A DNA stretch of 64,000 nucleotides. Origin: Paracoccus amoyensis. Lineage in GTDB: Bacteria; Pseudomonadota; Alphaproteobacteria; Rhodobacterales; Rhodobacteraceae. Below are positions 1 through 8,078 of this stretch, piece by piece (within the stretch, counting starts at the first letter, position 1; the number at the start of each line of letters is the position of its first letter). The position numbers and the translations under genes were made by a program. Under the pieces are notes generated by a model. That model searched no databases. It was not told where the DNA came from and worked only from the letters and a program-made list of their open reading frames with translations. The stretch lies in contig NZ_JACOQL010000003.1 in NCBI RefSeq assembly GCF_014490725.1, positions 372,001-436,000 of the forward strand, read 5' to 3'.

Positions 1-229
1 CGGTCTCACCCTCATGCAGCCCTTCAAAGAAAAAGCTGACGGGAACATCGACCGCCTGTGCTATATCCCACAGACGCGACGCCGAGACCCGGTTCATGCC
101 GGTTTCATATTTTTGGATCTGCTGGAATTTGATCCCGACTTTATCAGCCAATTGCTGTTGGGTCATTCCGATCATCCACCGACGATGGCGGATTCGCTTA
201 CCAACATGAACATCTACACCGTGTTTCAT
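1..229 (-). CDS. XRE-family helix-turn-helix regulator, C-terminus cut by window edge
   Basis: Reading leftward from ATG at 229, the first 76 codons encode a compact Cro/C1-type DNA-binding domain. An N-terminal stretch rich in Arg and His (KRIRHRRW) leads into the recognition-helix region TQQQLADKVGIKFQQIQKYE, followed by the typical tail VSASRLWDIAQAVDVPVSFFFEG. This pattern matches the small XRE regulators common in Rhodobacteraceae. The gene runs off the left edge of the window, so total length and any C-terminal sensor domain are unknown, and so is the target operon. A roughly 155-bp spacer separates it from the divergent oxidoreductase gene. Confidence 0.85.
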   Translation of the reverse strand, partial: MKHGVDVHVGKRIRHRRWMIGMTQQQLADKVGIKFQQIQKYETGMNRVSASRLWDIAQAVDVPVSFFFEGLHEGET

Positions 230-384
230 CGTTAAACCTCACTCAATCTATACTGGCAGTAGCTTAACTGATCTCAATTTTCGAGTGTCAACATTATGAA
301 CCTACATGTTTTTGACCAAAAAGACAGGTATTGATATGCGTGACCTGCAAAAAATCACGTTGAAGCCAGCAAAGGGATGCCGTT

Positions 385-1377
385 TTGGACAAAAAATCCG
401 ACCATGGGCAAGGGGACCAAATTCGAATCGCAATGGTTGAAGCACTGGATCATGATCCAGTCATCCGTCTTGCATCTGCCCCAAATCAAAATTCAACAGA
501 AGTTTTGGTAAAAATTCATGCCTCTGCGTTGAATTTCGCGGATATTTTGAAGGTTCAGGGTCGCTATCAGGAACGCGCGGAACCGCCCTATGTGCCCGGA
601 CTTGAAGGGGCAGGCGAAGTCATTGCCGCACCTGCGGAATCAGGCCTGACCGTCGGCGACCGAGTGGCTGTTTATGCCGCGGGTACCTTTTCGGACATAA
701 TTTCAGTCCCGGTTGAAGCCTGCCTGCGCATCCCAGACAGCATGTCATTTGAACAAGCGGCGGGTTTTCAGATCGCTTACGGGACAAGTCACCTCGCCTT
801 AGACGTGCGTGCCGGACTGAAAACCGGCGAGACCTTGGTGGTCCTGGGCGCTGCGGGCGGTGTCGGATTGACGGCAGTGGAAATTGGGCACGCGATGGGC
901 GCGCGGGTGATTGGCTTGGCACGGGGCCAGGATCGGCTTGATGTCGTTCGGGCCGCGGGTGCCGATCTTGTGATAGACAGCGCCGAATGCACCGATTTGA
1001 AAGCGGCGCTCCGCGACGCGGGCGGTGTGGATGTGGTATATGATGCGGTCGGCGACGCGGCGGGGGAAGCCGCGTTCCGTGCGCTGCGAACGGGTGGGCG
1101 TTATCTGGTGATTGGCTTCGCCGGCGGCAGGCCCCCCGTGCTGCCACTGAACCATGCGCTGGTAAAAAACATCGCGATTCATGGATTGTATTGGGGCGGC
1201 TATACCACGCTTGATCCGCAAGTCCTGCGAGCCAGCCTGCTACAACTTTTCGCCATGTTCGAGGCAGGCCAGCTGTCGCCCGTGAATGGTCAGGTTCTGC
1301 CCTTCGAGCAGATAGAACGGGCATTCGCCTTGCTGCGCAGCCGGAAATCAGTCGGAAAGATCGTCCTGACCATGTAA
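385..1377 (+). CDS. NADPH:quinone oxidoreductase-like protein (zinc-independent MDR family)
   Basis: Medium-chain dehydrogenase/reductase, about 330 aa, with a GroES-like N-terminal half (SALNFADILKVQGRY, then PGLEGAGEV) and a Rossmann half with the nucleotide-binding signature VLGAAGGVGLTAVEIG around residues 152-167. No structural or catalytic zinc-ligand cluster is visible, which fits the quinone oxidoreductase/enoyl reductase branch. The likely activity is NADPH-dependent reduction of quinones or enones in the cytoplasm; the true substrate cannot be read from sequence. I kept the TTG start at 385 because AAAGGGA sits 7 bases upstream; ATG at 433 is the alternative and would remove 16 residues. 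The gene stands alone, upstream of the BI-1 gene on the same strand. Confidence 0.85.
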   Translation: MDKKSDHGQGDQIRIAMVEALDHDPVIRLASAPNQNSTEVLVKIHASALNFADILKVQGRYQERAEPPYVPGLEGAGEVIAAPAESGLTVGDRVAVYAAGTFSDIISVPVEACLRIPDSMSFEQAAGFQIAYGTSHLALDVRAGLKTGETLVVLGAAGGVGLTAVEIGHAMGARVIGLARGQDRLDVVRAAGADLVIDSAECTDLKAALRDAGGVDVVYDAVGDAAGEAAFRALRTGGRYLVIGFAGGRPPVLPLNHALVKNIAIHGLYWGGYTTLDPQVLRASLLQLFAMFEAGQLSPVNGQVLPFEQIERAFALLRSRKSVGKIVLTM

Positions 1378-1483
1378 CATGTGCGCAATTGCCGCGCATC
1401 TGGCATTGATTTGAGCTATAATAATGCCAATATCTTACTCGAAATAAGTCGGGGCAGGCCCGACCACCTTTAGGGAGACATTG

Positions 1484-2227
1484 ATGGCCGATTACAACAC
1501 TTACCGTACCGCGCAGAGCGTCGGCACCCGCTCGGCGGTGGTCGATGAAGGTCTGCGGGCCTACATGAACAAGGTTTATGGGCTGATGGCGGTCGGCATG
1601 GGTGTAACCGCCGCTGCCGCCTACGGAGCCAGCGTCGCAGCCGTGTCCGACGGACAACTGACCGCATTTGGCGCCGCGATCTACACGTCGCCCCTGAAAT
1701 GGGTGATCATGTTCGCACCTCTGCTGGTCGTGTTCGCCTTTGGTGCTGCTGTCAGCCGCTTGTCGGTCCAAGGCGCGACCTTGGTGTTCTACGGCTTTGC
1801 TGCTTTGATGGGTCTGTCGATCAGTTCAATTTTTCTGGTCTACAGTAACGTTTCCATTGTCCAGACCTTCCTTGTGACGGCGATTGCCTTCGCGGGTCTT
1901 TCCCTGTGGGGCTATACCACCAAGAAGGATATCTCTGGCTGGGGCAGCTTCCTGATCATGGGTGTGATCGGTCTGATCGTCGCCTCAATCGTGAATATCT
2001 TCCTGCAATCGTCGGCGATGCAGTTTGCAATCTCGATCCTGGGCGTGCTGATCTTTGCAGGTCTGACCGCCTATGACACTCAGAACATCAAGAACACCTA
2101 CCTGCGGCTTGCAGGTTCTGATCAGGACTTTCTTGGCAAGACCGCCATCATGGGCGCGCTGCAACTGTATCTGGATTTCCTGAACCTGTTCATGTTCCTG
2201 TTGCAGTTCATGGGTAACCGCGAATAA
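1484..2227 (+). CDS. Bax inhibitor-1 (BI-1/YccA) family inner-membrane protein
   Basis: A 247-aa polytopic membrane protein with about seven hydrophobic segments and the BI-1 signature region AYDTQNIKN near residue 197. Bacterial YccA/YbhL relatives modulate FtsH or act as pH-sensitive calcium-leak channels; which applies here is unknown. ATG at 1484 is preceded by AGGGAGA at a good distance; a TTG directly in front is less likely. The upstream spacer carries a TATAAT hexamer at 1417-1422 and a short GTCGGG/CCCGAC hairpin at 1448-1464 in the probable 5' leader. Transcription should end at the perfect palindrome just after the stop codon. Confidence 0.93.
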   Translation: MADYNTYRTAQSVGTRSAVVDEGLRAYMNKVYGLMAVGMGVTAAAAYGASVAAVSDGQLTAFGAAIYTSPLKWVIMFAPLLVVFAFGAAVSRLSVQGATLVFYGFAALMGLSISSIFLVYSNVSIVQTFLVTAIAFAGLSLWGYTTKKDISGWGSFLIMGVIGLIVASIVNIFLQSSAMQFAISILGVLIFAGLTAYDTQNIKNTYLRLAGSDQDFLGKTAIMGALQLYLDFLNLFMFLLQFMGNRE

Positions 2228-2243
2228 TTCAAGCGGATCAGAA

Positions 2244-2283
2244 AAAAGACAAAAGCCGGGCAATTGCCCGGCTTTTGTCTTTT
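2244..2283. terminator. Perfect 40-bp palindromic intrinsic terminator
   Basis: Two 20-base arms are exact reverse complements with no unpaired loop. The core is AAAGCCGGGCAA/TTGCCCGGCTTT, flanked by A-rich and T-rich arms that supply a U-tract on either strand. It sits 16 bp after the BI-1 stop and ends just before the leftward tRNA-Arg, so it can stop transcription from both sides. Confidence 0.9.
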
Positions 2284-2290
2284 GGAATGG

Positions 2291-2367
2291 TGGCGATCCC
2301 GGAAGGGCTCGAACCCTCAACCTGCCGATTAGAAGTCGGCTGCTCTATCCAGTTGAGCTACGGGACC
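2291..2367 (-). tRNA. tRNA-Arg (anticodon TCT)
   Basis: On the minus strand a 77-nt cloverleaf is complete: acceptor GGTCCCG pairs with CGGGATC, a D-arm AGCTCAACTGGATAGAGC follows, the anticodon stem GCCGA/TCGGC encloses loop CTTCTAA (anticodon TCT), and the T-arm contains GGTTCGAGCC. CCA is encoded. It decodes AGA/AGG arginine codons, which are rare in this GC-rich DNA. Confidence 0.97.
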
Positions 2368-2421
2368 ACGATTGCCGTCTTTTGCGTGATCGGGCGACCT
2401 AGTGCAAGGGATTGATCGTGC

Positions 2422-2940
2422 CTACAGCTCCAGCGTCATGAAGACACTGTTCGGATCTGCGCGATAGTCGCCAAAGGGCGGGCATTCGGCAAAGCCAAAT
2501 GCGGTGTAAAGTGCACGGGCTGCAACAAATGTCGGCTGCACGCCCGTTTCCAACGAAAGACGCTGCAAACCTGTTTGTCGTGCATAAGCGATCAGACCGT
2601 TCAGCAGCCGCCGCGAAAGCCCGCGACCGCGCTGTTCGGCAAGGATGTGCATCGACTTCAATTCGCCATGCGTCCGGGTCAATCGCTTTATGGCGCCCAT
2701 GCCAACCGGCACTCCCTCTGCCCGCATGACAAAGAAATCTATGCTGGGCGAGATCAAGGCCTCTCGTGGCAGCATATGGATCGATTCCGCCGGCGTATCC
2801 GCATGCATGTCAGCCGTGTGACGCGCAAACAACAGGCCGATATCTTCGGCAAGCGGCGTTTCAAGAGCCAGAACGATCTGCGTTCCATCCGGGCTGGCGG
2901 CACCCCGGTTCATATGTTTTTCAGCAATCTCATAAGCCAT
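2422..2940 (-). CDS. GNAT-family N-acetyltransferase
   Basis: A 172-aa single-domain GNAT fold. The acetyl-CoA-binding motif A is visible as ELKSMHILAEQRGRGLSRRL (about residues 92-111; the RGRG turn matches the family Q/RxxGxG/A loop), followed by an alpha helix and the C-terminal ALYTAFGF segment typical of motif B. The acceptor substrate cannot be inferred. The start is uncertain: ATG at 2940 lacks a good ribosome site and ATG at 2913 is an alternative. It lies between the tRNA-Arg gene and the class II ribonucleotide reductase gene, all on the minus strand. Confidence 0.88.
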   Translation of the reverse strand: MAYEIAEKHMNRGAASPDGTQIVLALETPLAEDIGLLFARHTADMHADTPAESIHMLPREALISPSIDFFVMRAEGVPVGMGAIKRLTRTHGELKSMHILAEQRGRGLSRRLLNGLIAYARQTGLQRLSLETGVQPTFVAARALYTAFGFAECPPFGDYRADPNSVFMTLEL

Positions 2941-3040
2941 CGAAGCTGAGTCCTCTGCATAAGGTCCATGCGGCTATTGGCAGCAAGAAACCGAAACTGC
3001 AATCAATGCCATCAGGCAGTGACCGCAGCAGGCGCGCGAC

Positions 3041-3068
3041 GCCCTTTGCCCGCACAGGGACAAAGGGC
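3041..3068. terminator. Hairpin just past the ribonucleotide reductase stop
   Basis: GCCCTTTG at 3041-3048 pairs with CAAAGGGC at 3061-3068, and inner CCC/GGG extends the stem. It begins 5 bases downstream of the reductase gene (minus-strand sense). There is no clear U-tract, so it may be a 3'-end stabilising hairpin rather than a complete intrinsic terminator. Confidence 0.45.
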
Positions 3069-3073
3069 GCAGT

Positions 3074-5338
3074 TCAGCCGCATTTCGAATAGGCGCAGCT
3101 TGGACAAGTCATGCAGCCTTCGACCATGTGCATGCCGTATTGGCCGCAATTCGGACATGCCGGGCCGCGGGGACGTTCGCCCAGTGCCACAACCTCGGCC
3201 TTGGGATCGGATTTCAGGCCCATCCCCTCGCCGCTGAGAAAGCCGGTTTCGATCATGTGACGTTCGATCACCCCACCAATCGCCGCAAGGATCGAGGGGA
3301 CATAGCGCCCCTGCATCCATGCACCACCACGCGGATCGAAGACTGCCTTCAATTCCTCGACCACGAAGCTGACATTGCCACCGCGCCGGAACACGGCCGA
3401 GATCATGCGCGTCAGCGCAACGGTCCAGGCGAAATGCTCCATGTTCTTGGAGTTGATGAAGATCTCGAACGGGCGGCGATGGCCGGCCTGGACGATATCG
3501 TTGATGGTGATGTAGATCGCATGCTCGCTGCCTGGCCATTTCAGCTTATAAGTCGCACCGTCCAGCGCACCGGGGCGATCCAGCGGTTCGGTCAGGTAGA
3601 CGACATCGGCCCCCTGATCGGCTTCGGGCGCATCCTCGGTCTTTTCGCTGACCGACAGAACGCTGCCGGTCACGTCATTCGGGCGATATGTCGTGCAGCC
3701 CTTGCAGCCCAGATCCCAAGCGGACAGGTAGACATCCTGAAACTCGTCGAAGCTGATATCTTCGGGGCAGTTGATGGTTTTAGAGATGCTGCTGTCGACC
3801 CATTCCTGCGCCGCAGCCTGCATCGCGACGTGGTCTTTGGGGGCAAGGGTCTGGGCATTGACGAAATAATCCGGCAGCGGCGCATCGCCATGCAAATCGC
3901 GCCACATCCGGACGGCATAATCGACCACCTCTTCCTCGGTTCGCGAACCGTCCTTTTGCAGAACTTTGCGGGTATAGGCGAAGGCAAAGACGGGCTCGAT
4001 CCCGGAACTGACATTGCCTGCGTAAAGGCTGATCGTGCCGGTCGGTGCGACACTGGTCAGCAGCGCATTGCGGATGCCATGTTCCCGCACGGCCGCGCGG
4101 ACGTCATCGTCCATCCGCTGCATGAAGCCAGATTTCAGATATTCATCGGCATCGAACAAGGGAAACGCACCCTTCTCTTTCGCCAGATCGACGCTGGCCA
4201 GATATGAGGAGCGCGCAATCGCCTTCATCCATTTGCGGGTCTGTTCCACAGCATCCGGCGCACCATAGCGCAGCCCCAGCATCAGCAACGCATCTGCAAG
4301 CCCGGTCACGCCAAGCCCGATCCGACGCTTGGCCTGCGCTTCGGCCAGTTGCTGTGGCAAAGGGAATTTACTGGCGTCCACCACGTTATCCATCATGCGG
4401 ATCGCGGTGCGAACCAGTTCGTCCAGCGCGGCGTCATCCAGCCGCGCCTTGTCGGTAAAGGGGTCGGTCACCAGACGCGCCAGATTGACCGACCCCAGCA
4501 AACAGGCGCCATAGGGCGGCAAGGGCTGTTCGCCACAAGGGTTGGTCGCCGAAATCGTTTCGACATAGGACAGGTTGTTTTGCTGATTGATCCTGTCGAT
4601 GAAGATCACGCCCGGTTCCGCATAATCATAGGTCGCACGCATGATCCGGTTCCACAGATCGCGGGCCTGCACTGTCTGATAGACGCGGCCACCAAATTGC
4701 AGATCCCACGGACCATCGGCCTTCACGGCCTGCATGAAATCATCCGTAACCAGCACCGACAGGTTGAACATGCGCAACCGGGCGCTGTCCTGCTTGGCTT
4801 CGATAAAGGCCTCGATATCGGGGTGGTCGCAGCGCATTGTCGCCATCATCGCGCCGCGGCGACTGCCTGCCGACATAATCGTGCGGCACATGGAATCCCA
4901 AACATCCATGAAGGACAGCGGCCCCGACGCATCCGCTGCGACGCCCTTCACCTCGGCGCCTTTGGGGCGAATCGTGCTGAAGTCATAGCCGATACCGCCG
5001 CCCTGCTGCATGGTCAGCGCGGCTTCTTTTAGCATGTCAAAGATGCCGCCCATATTGTCCGGGATCGTGCCCATGACGAAACAGTTGAACAGCGTTACCG
5101 CCCTGCCCGTCCCCGCACCGGCCAGAATGCGGCCAGCGGGCAGAAATCTGAAATCCGAAAGCGCCGAATAGAAGCGGTCCTCCCAAAAAGCCGGATCGCT
5201 TTCGACGCTGGCCAGATCGCGCGCAACGCGGCGCCAGCTGTCTTCGACGGTGGCATCGACCGGCTGCCCCTGTGCGTCCTTCATCCGGTATTTCATATCC
5301 CAGATTTGTTCGGCGATCGGCGCGGCAAAACGGCTCAT
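3074..5338 (-). CDS. nrdJ: Adenosylcobalamin-dependent (class II) ribonucleotide reductase
   Basis: A 754-aa class II reductase that makes deoxyribonucleotides with a B12-generated thiyl radical, so it works with or without oxygen. The active-site NPCGE (residues 266-270, the N-x-C-x-E signature carrying the radical cysteine) is intact, with GGGIGYDFS near residue 113 and LTSVAPTGTIS in the barrel. The C-terminal end is a cysteine-rich ribbon (CPNCGQYG, then CPSCAYSKCG) used in re-reduction or zinc binding in this family. The start is supported by AAGGAA upstream. Transcription probably initiates in the 50-bp spacer after olsA, where a TATAAT element overlaps a dyad resembling an NrdR box. 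Confidence 0.96.
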   Translation of the reverse strand: MSRFAAPIAEQIWDMKYRMKDAQGQPVDATVEDSWRRVARDLASVESDPAFWEDRFYSALSDFRFLPAGRILAGAGTGRAVTLFNCFVMGTIPDNMGGIFDMLKEAALTMQQGGGIGYDFSTIRPKGAEVKGVAADASGPLSFMDVWDSMCRTIMSAGSRRGAMMATMRCDHPDIEAFIEAKQDSARLRMFNLSVLVTDDFMQAVKADGPWDLQFGGRVYQTVQARDLWNRIMRATYDYAEPGVIFIDRINQQNNLSYVETISATNPCGEQPLPPYGACLLGSVNLARLVTDPFTDKARLDDAALDELVRTAIRMMDNVVDASKFPLPQQLAEAQAKRRIGLGVTGLADALLMLGLRYGAPDAVEQTRKWMKAIARSSYLASVDLAKEKGAFPLFDADEYLKSGFMQRMDDDVRAAVREHGIRNALLTSVAPTGTISLYAGNVSSGIEPVFAFAYTRKVLQKDGSRTEEEVVDYAVRMWRDLHGDAPLPDYFVNAQTLAPKDHVAMQAAAQEWVDSSISKTINCPEDISFDEFQDVYLSAWDLGCKGCTTYRPNDVTGSVLSVSEKTEDAPEADQGADVVYLTEPLDRPGALDGATYKLKWPGSEHAIYITINDIVQAGHRRPFEIFINSKNMEHFAWTVALTRMISAVFRRGGNVSFVVEELKAVFDPRGGAWMQGRYVPSILAAIGGVIERHMIETGFLSGEGMGLKSDPKAEVVALGERPRGPACPNCGQYGMHMVEGCMTCPSCAYSKCG

Positions 5339-5367
5339 TTCGCGTTCCTTGGATGCAGATAGATTGA

Positions 5368-5386
5368 ATTATACCACATATTGTGG
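5368..5386 (-). promoter_or_regulatory. Candidate promoter -10 overlapping an NrdR-like dyad
   Basis: On the minus strand the order is CCACAATATGTGG (5386-5374; 5-bp arms CCACA/TGTGG) immediately followed by TATAAT (5373-5368), about 30 bases before the reductase ATG. The half-site CACAATAT resembles the published NrdR box core, but the second half is shorter than consensus and only one copy is seen, so NrdR control is a suggestion only. Confidence 0.4.
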
Positions 5387-5388
5387 CG

Positions 5389-6258
5389 TCAGGGGGGATC
5401 TTCAAGTGCAGACTGGTGCCTACCGCGCACGGCCATTTCACAAGCCGCAGACAGCGTCTTGCGGGTCTGATCCCGAACCAGAACCGGGGCGCACAGACGG
5501 ATCACAACATGCCCCTGTCGCGGCACCGACAGCACCGACAGCAGATGCGGCCCAAGGTCCATTTCGCCCCACCAGCCATAGAACCGGGGGTCTTGCCCCG
5601 GCGGTGCGACATAATTGGCGATCAGCGGCTGGATGACCAATCCGTTCGGCAGTGCAGGATCAAGAAAACCCTGAAACAAGGTCGGCTTGAACGGCAAGAC
5701 CCGGCGTCCATCACTGGATGTTCCTTCGGGGAAAAACAAAAGCCGATGCCCTGCCCGAACCCGCTGTGCAAATTCATCGGCCTGTTCGCGCGCAAGTTTG
5801 GGGTCGCGGACGACGAAATGGGTGTTCGTGACCTTGGTCAGAATGTTAATGCCGGGCCATGTCTTCACCTCGGCCTTCGAGACGAAAAAGACCGGCATCG
5901 CGGCATTCATCGTCAGGATATCCAGCCAGCTTGAATGGTTTGCGACAACCGCGCCGGGCCCATTCATGGGAACCCCTTGCCGACGCCAACCAATCCCCAT
6001 GCATAACAGCGTCAACCGACAAACGATCTGGACATGCGGCCCCGTCCAAGGACGGCGCTGCCCGTAAAAAATCCGCTCGATGCCGCGCATCGGCAGGATC
6101 AGCAGCACACCAACCAACAGCACAGCAACGGCAGGAACGCCGCGGCGGATCACGCGAAACCAGCCGCGCAGTCCTTTTGGCCGATATAATGGCGGTCGCT
6201 CTCCGTCGCGCCACGTCGCCTCACCCCGCCCGGCATCAATTCCAGCCGTGTCGCTCAT
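5389..6258 (-). CDS. olsA: 1-acyl-glycerol-3-phosphate-type acyltransferase, OlsA-like
   Basis: A 289-aa PlsC-family membrane-associated acyltransferase. The catalytic H-x4-D box is NHSSWLD (residues 107-113) and the substrate-binding box FPEGTSS lies near residue 175. A hydrophobic anchor spans about residues 41-56. It shares an ATGA overlap with the olsB-type gene upstream. This OlsB-OlsA pairing points to the second acylation step of ornithine-lipid synthesis, making ornithine lipid from lyso-ornithine lipid, rather than phosphatidic acid synthesis, although OlsA relatives can do both. The assignment to ornithine lipids rests on this context. Confidence 0.9.
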   Translation of the reverse strand: MSDTAGIDAGRGEATWRDGERPPLYRPKGLRGWFRVIRRGVPAVAVLLVGVLLILPMRGIERIFYGQRRPWTGPHVQIVCRLTLLCMGIGWRRQGVPMNGPGAVVANHSSWLDILTMNAAMPVFFVSKAEVKTWPGINILTKVTNTHFVVRDPKLAREQADEFAQRVRAGHRLLFFPEGTSSDGRRVLPFKPTLFQGFLDPALPNGLVIQPLIANYVAPPGQDPRFYGWWGEMDLGPHLLSVLSVPRQGHVVIRLCAPVLVRDQTRKTLSAACEMAVRGRHQSALEDPP

Positions 6259-7037
6259 TGACCCTGCCAGCGGCTTTCATAGAATTTTCGATGTTTTTCA
6301 GACATCGCCTTGGTGTCCATTATCAAAAATACATCGGTGGTGTTGAATTCACGGTCGATAAAAGCGCCTTCGCCCACCAGACCGCCAAGCCGCAGATATG
6401 CCTTGATCAGTGCGGGCATACCAACCATTGCTTCACGCCGGTCCAGCTTGTCAGCCGCGATCAGATCCATGCTTTGAAAGCCGTCCGTGCGGGCGACGGG
6501 GCGCAATTCCTGTGGCGCAAGCGCGTTGTGATGCAGCCAGCTTAGGGATGGAGCCAGGATAGACGCATCGGTGCCGTGAAAGCTGGCGACGCCGAACAAG
6601 ATCTCGATACCGTGGTCCAGCACGTAATCTGCCAGCGCATTCCACAGCAGGAACATGGCAGAGCCACCGCGAAATTCCGGGTCGACACAGGATCGGCCCA
6701 GCTCCAACACGGCACGGTCTGTTTCGCGCAACCGCGTCAGATCATATTCGCTGTCGCAATAGAACCGGCCGAACTTTGCGGCGCGATCCCCCGGCAACAG
6801 GCGGTAGACGCCCACAACGTGATCCAGATCCTGAACCGAGCGGCGCTTATCTATCAGGCACAGATGATCTACGATCGGATCAAATTCGTCCTTTTCCAAT
6901 CGGGCTTCATGATCCACCAAGGGACCATTGCCGCCCAATTCCTCCACAAAGACACGATAGCGCAGCCTTTGCGCGGCCAGTAAATCCTGCTCCGAAAGGG
7001 CCAGGCGGATTTCAAGGAAAGATGAGTCTGAATTCAT
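6255..7037 (-). CDS. olsB: Ornithine-acyl-ACP N-acyltransferase, OlsB-like
   Basis: A GNAT-like acyltransferase of about 260 aa that would transfer a 3-hydroxyacyl group from acyl carrier protein to ornithine, the first step of ornithine lipid formation. Recognisable segments include AQRLRYRVFVEELG, VVGVYRLL, ELGRSCVDPEFRGG and LFGVASFHGTD, all typical of the OlsB/hemolysin-like acetyltransferase family. I start at ATG 7037 because the upstream extension only offers TTG and has no family-like residues; a strong ribosome site is not visible. The stop overlaps the olsA start by four bases (ATGA), so the two should be co-translated. Confidence 0.9.
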   Translation of the reverse strand: MNSDSSFLEIRLALSEQDLLAAQRLRYRVFVEELGGNGPLVDHEARLEKDEFDPIVDHLCLIDKRRSVQDLDHVVGVYRLLPGDRAAKFGRFYCDSEYDLTRLRETDRAVLELGRSCVDPEFRGGSAMFLLWNALADYVLDHGIEILFGVASFHGTDASILAPSLSWLHHNALAPQELRPVARTDGFQSMDLIAADKLDRREAMVGMPALIKAYLRLGGLVGEGAFIDREFNTTDVFLIMDTKAMSEKHRKFYESRWQGQ

Positions 7038-7189
7038 GCCGTCGGCGAAAACCAAGCGTTGCCTATCAGGACGGTGTCTAGGTTGCGGCAGTATCGAATG
7101 CAACAAACATCATTCTTACGCAGCGTCAACTTAAAAACTCCTATTGAAATCTACAACCAGCGGCTGCATTTTGTACGGCGAAAAGCCGC

Positions 7190-7372
7190 TCATTTTCCAT
7201 CATCAGACCAAACCAAATCGAGGGATACTTTTCGCCCGTCAATGACTTGCTTTCCAGCCTCGGTGAAATTCACGGTGATCTTGTCACCGATGCGCGATTG
7301 CACCTGTCCCCGCCCCCATTCAGGGGCGCCAGGGTGGCGAACAATCATGCCGGGTTCAAGCAATTCATTCAT
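7190..7372 (-). CDS. DUF3553 small protein
   Basis: A 60-aa protein with the DUF3553 pattern: PGMIVRHPGAPEWGRGQVQS, then GDKITVNFTEAGKQVI, reading like a small SH3-type beta barrel. In alphaproteobacteria this domain is found as a stand-alone protein or attached to UvrD-type helicases, which suggests nucleic-acid association; no function is established. It is divergent from chpT with a spacer of only 37 bp. Confidence 0.85.
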   Translation of the reverse strand: MNELLEPGMIVRHPGAPEWGRGQVQSRIGDKITVNFTEAGKQVIDGRKVSLDLVWSDDGK

Positions 7373-7409
7373 GTATATCTCTCGTCGTTATTTTAGAAAG
7401 TAAACCGAC

Positions 7410-8078
7410 ATGACCAAGGACACAACGCAACTTATGCCCGGCGAACTCGCGCAGCTTCTGGGATCGCGGTTGTGTCATGATCTGGTTTCGCCACTGGGCG
7501 CTATCGGCAATGGCGTCGAGCTGTTGGAAATGTCGCCCGGCTTCCCCGGGATTGCCAACAGTCCCGAATTGCGCCTGATCGCTGAATCTGTCGCCGCCGC
7601 ACGCAACCGGCTTCAGGCGTTTCGCATCGCTTTTGGTCAAAGCCAAGGCAGCCAGCGCGTCAGTCGGGCCGAACTTGCAAAGCTGCTCAGTGGAATGGCC
7701 GCGCAAACCCGGCTAACGGTGCAGTTGGACGCAGAAGGTGACTTCTCCCGTGCCGAAGTGCGGATGGTCATGTTGGCGATGATGTGCCTTGAAACCGCGC
7801 TGCCATGGGGCGGCAGTATCACCATCGTTCATACCACAAACAGTTGGCGCTTTGTGGCCGAGGCCAGCCGAACGAAGCAAGATCGCAACCTGTGGCATTG
7901 GCTTGGCGGCGGCTGCAACAAGGATGCGTCGACACGCACCATCGCCCCCTCGGAAGTCCAGTTCGTGTTGTTGGCGGAAGCCGTCGAACAGGAACAGCGG
8001 GTCATCCTGTGGGACGTTGATGACAGTGGCGCAGAACTGCTGATAAAACACGCTGGCGGCAACGAAACGCTTGGCTAG
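7410..8078 (+). CDS. chpT: ChpT-family histidine phosphotransferase
   Basis: A 222-aa homologue of the alphaproteobacterial phosphotransferase that relays phosphate from hybrid kinase CckA to CtrA and CpdR. The phospho-acceptor helix reads SRLCHDLVSPLGAIGNGVEL with His23 as the modified residue; the C-terminal half is a degenerate GHKL-like domain without ATP-binding boxes, as expected for ChpT. Its stop codon TAG shares the palindromic CTAG with the stop codon of the convergent HlyD gene, so the two genes overlap by 4 bp. The core cell-cycle relay gene therefore abuts an accessory secretion locus with no spacer or terminator. Confidence 0.9.
   Translation: MTKDTTQLMPGELAQLLGSRLCHDLVSPLGAIGNGVELLEMSPGFPGIANSPELRLIAESVAAARNRLQAFRIAFGQSQGSQRVSRAELAKLLSGMAAQTRLTVQLDAEGDFSRAEVRMVMLAMMCLETALPWGGSITIVHTTNSWRFVAEASRTKQDRNLWHWLGGGCNKDASTRTIAPSEVQFVLLAEAVEQEQRVILWDVDDSGAELLIKHAGGNETLG

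Noticed and set aside
1417-1422. TATAAT as a full promoter for the BI-1 gene
   Set aside because: No -35 element lies at proper spacing (the nearest TTGCCG is 22 bp away), so it is not listed as a separate promoter feature.
3128-4207. 359-codon open frame antisense to the ribonucleotide reductase
   Set aside because: Shadow of a strongly conserved gene; no domain or ribosome site.
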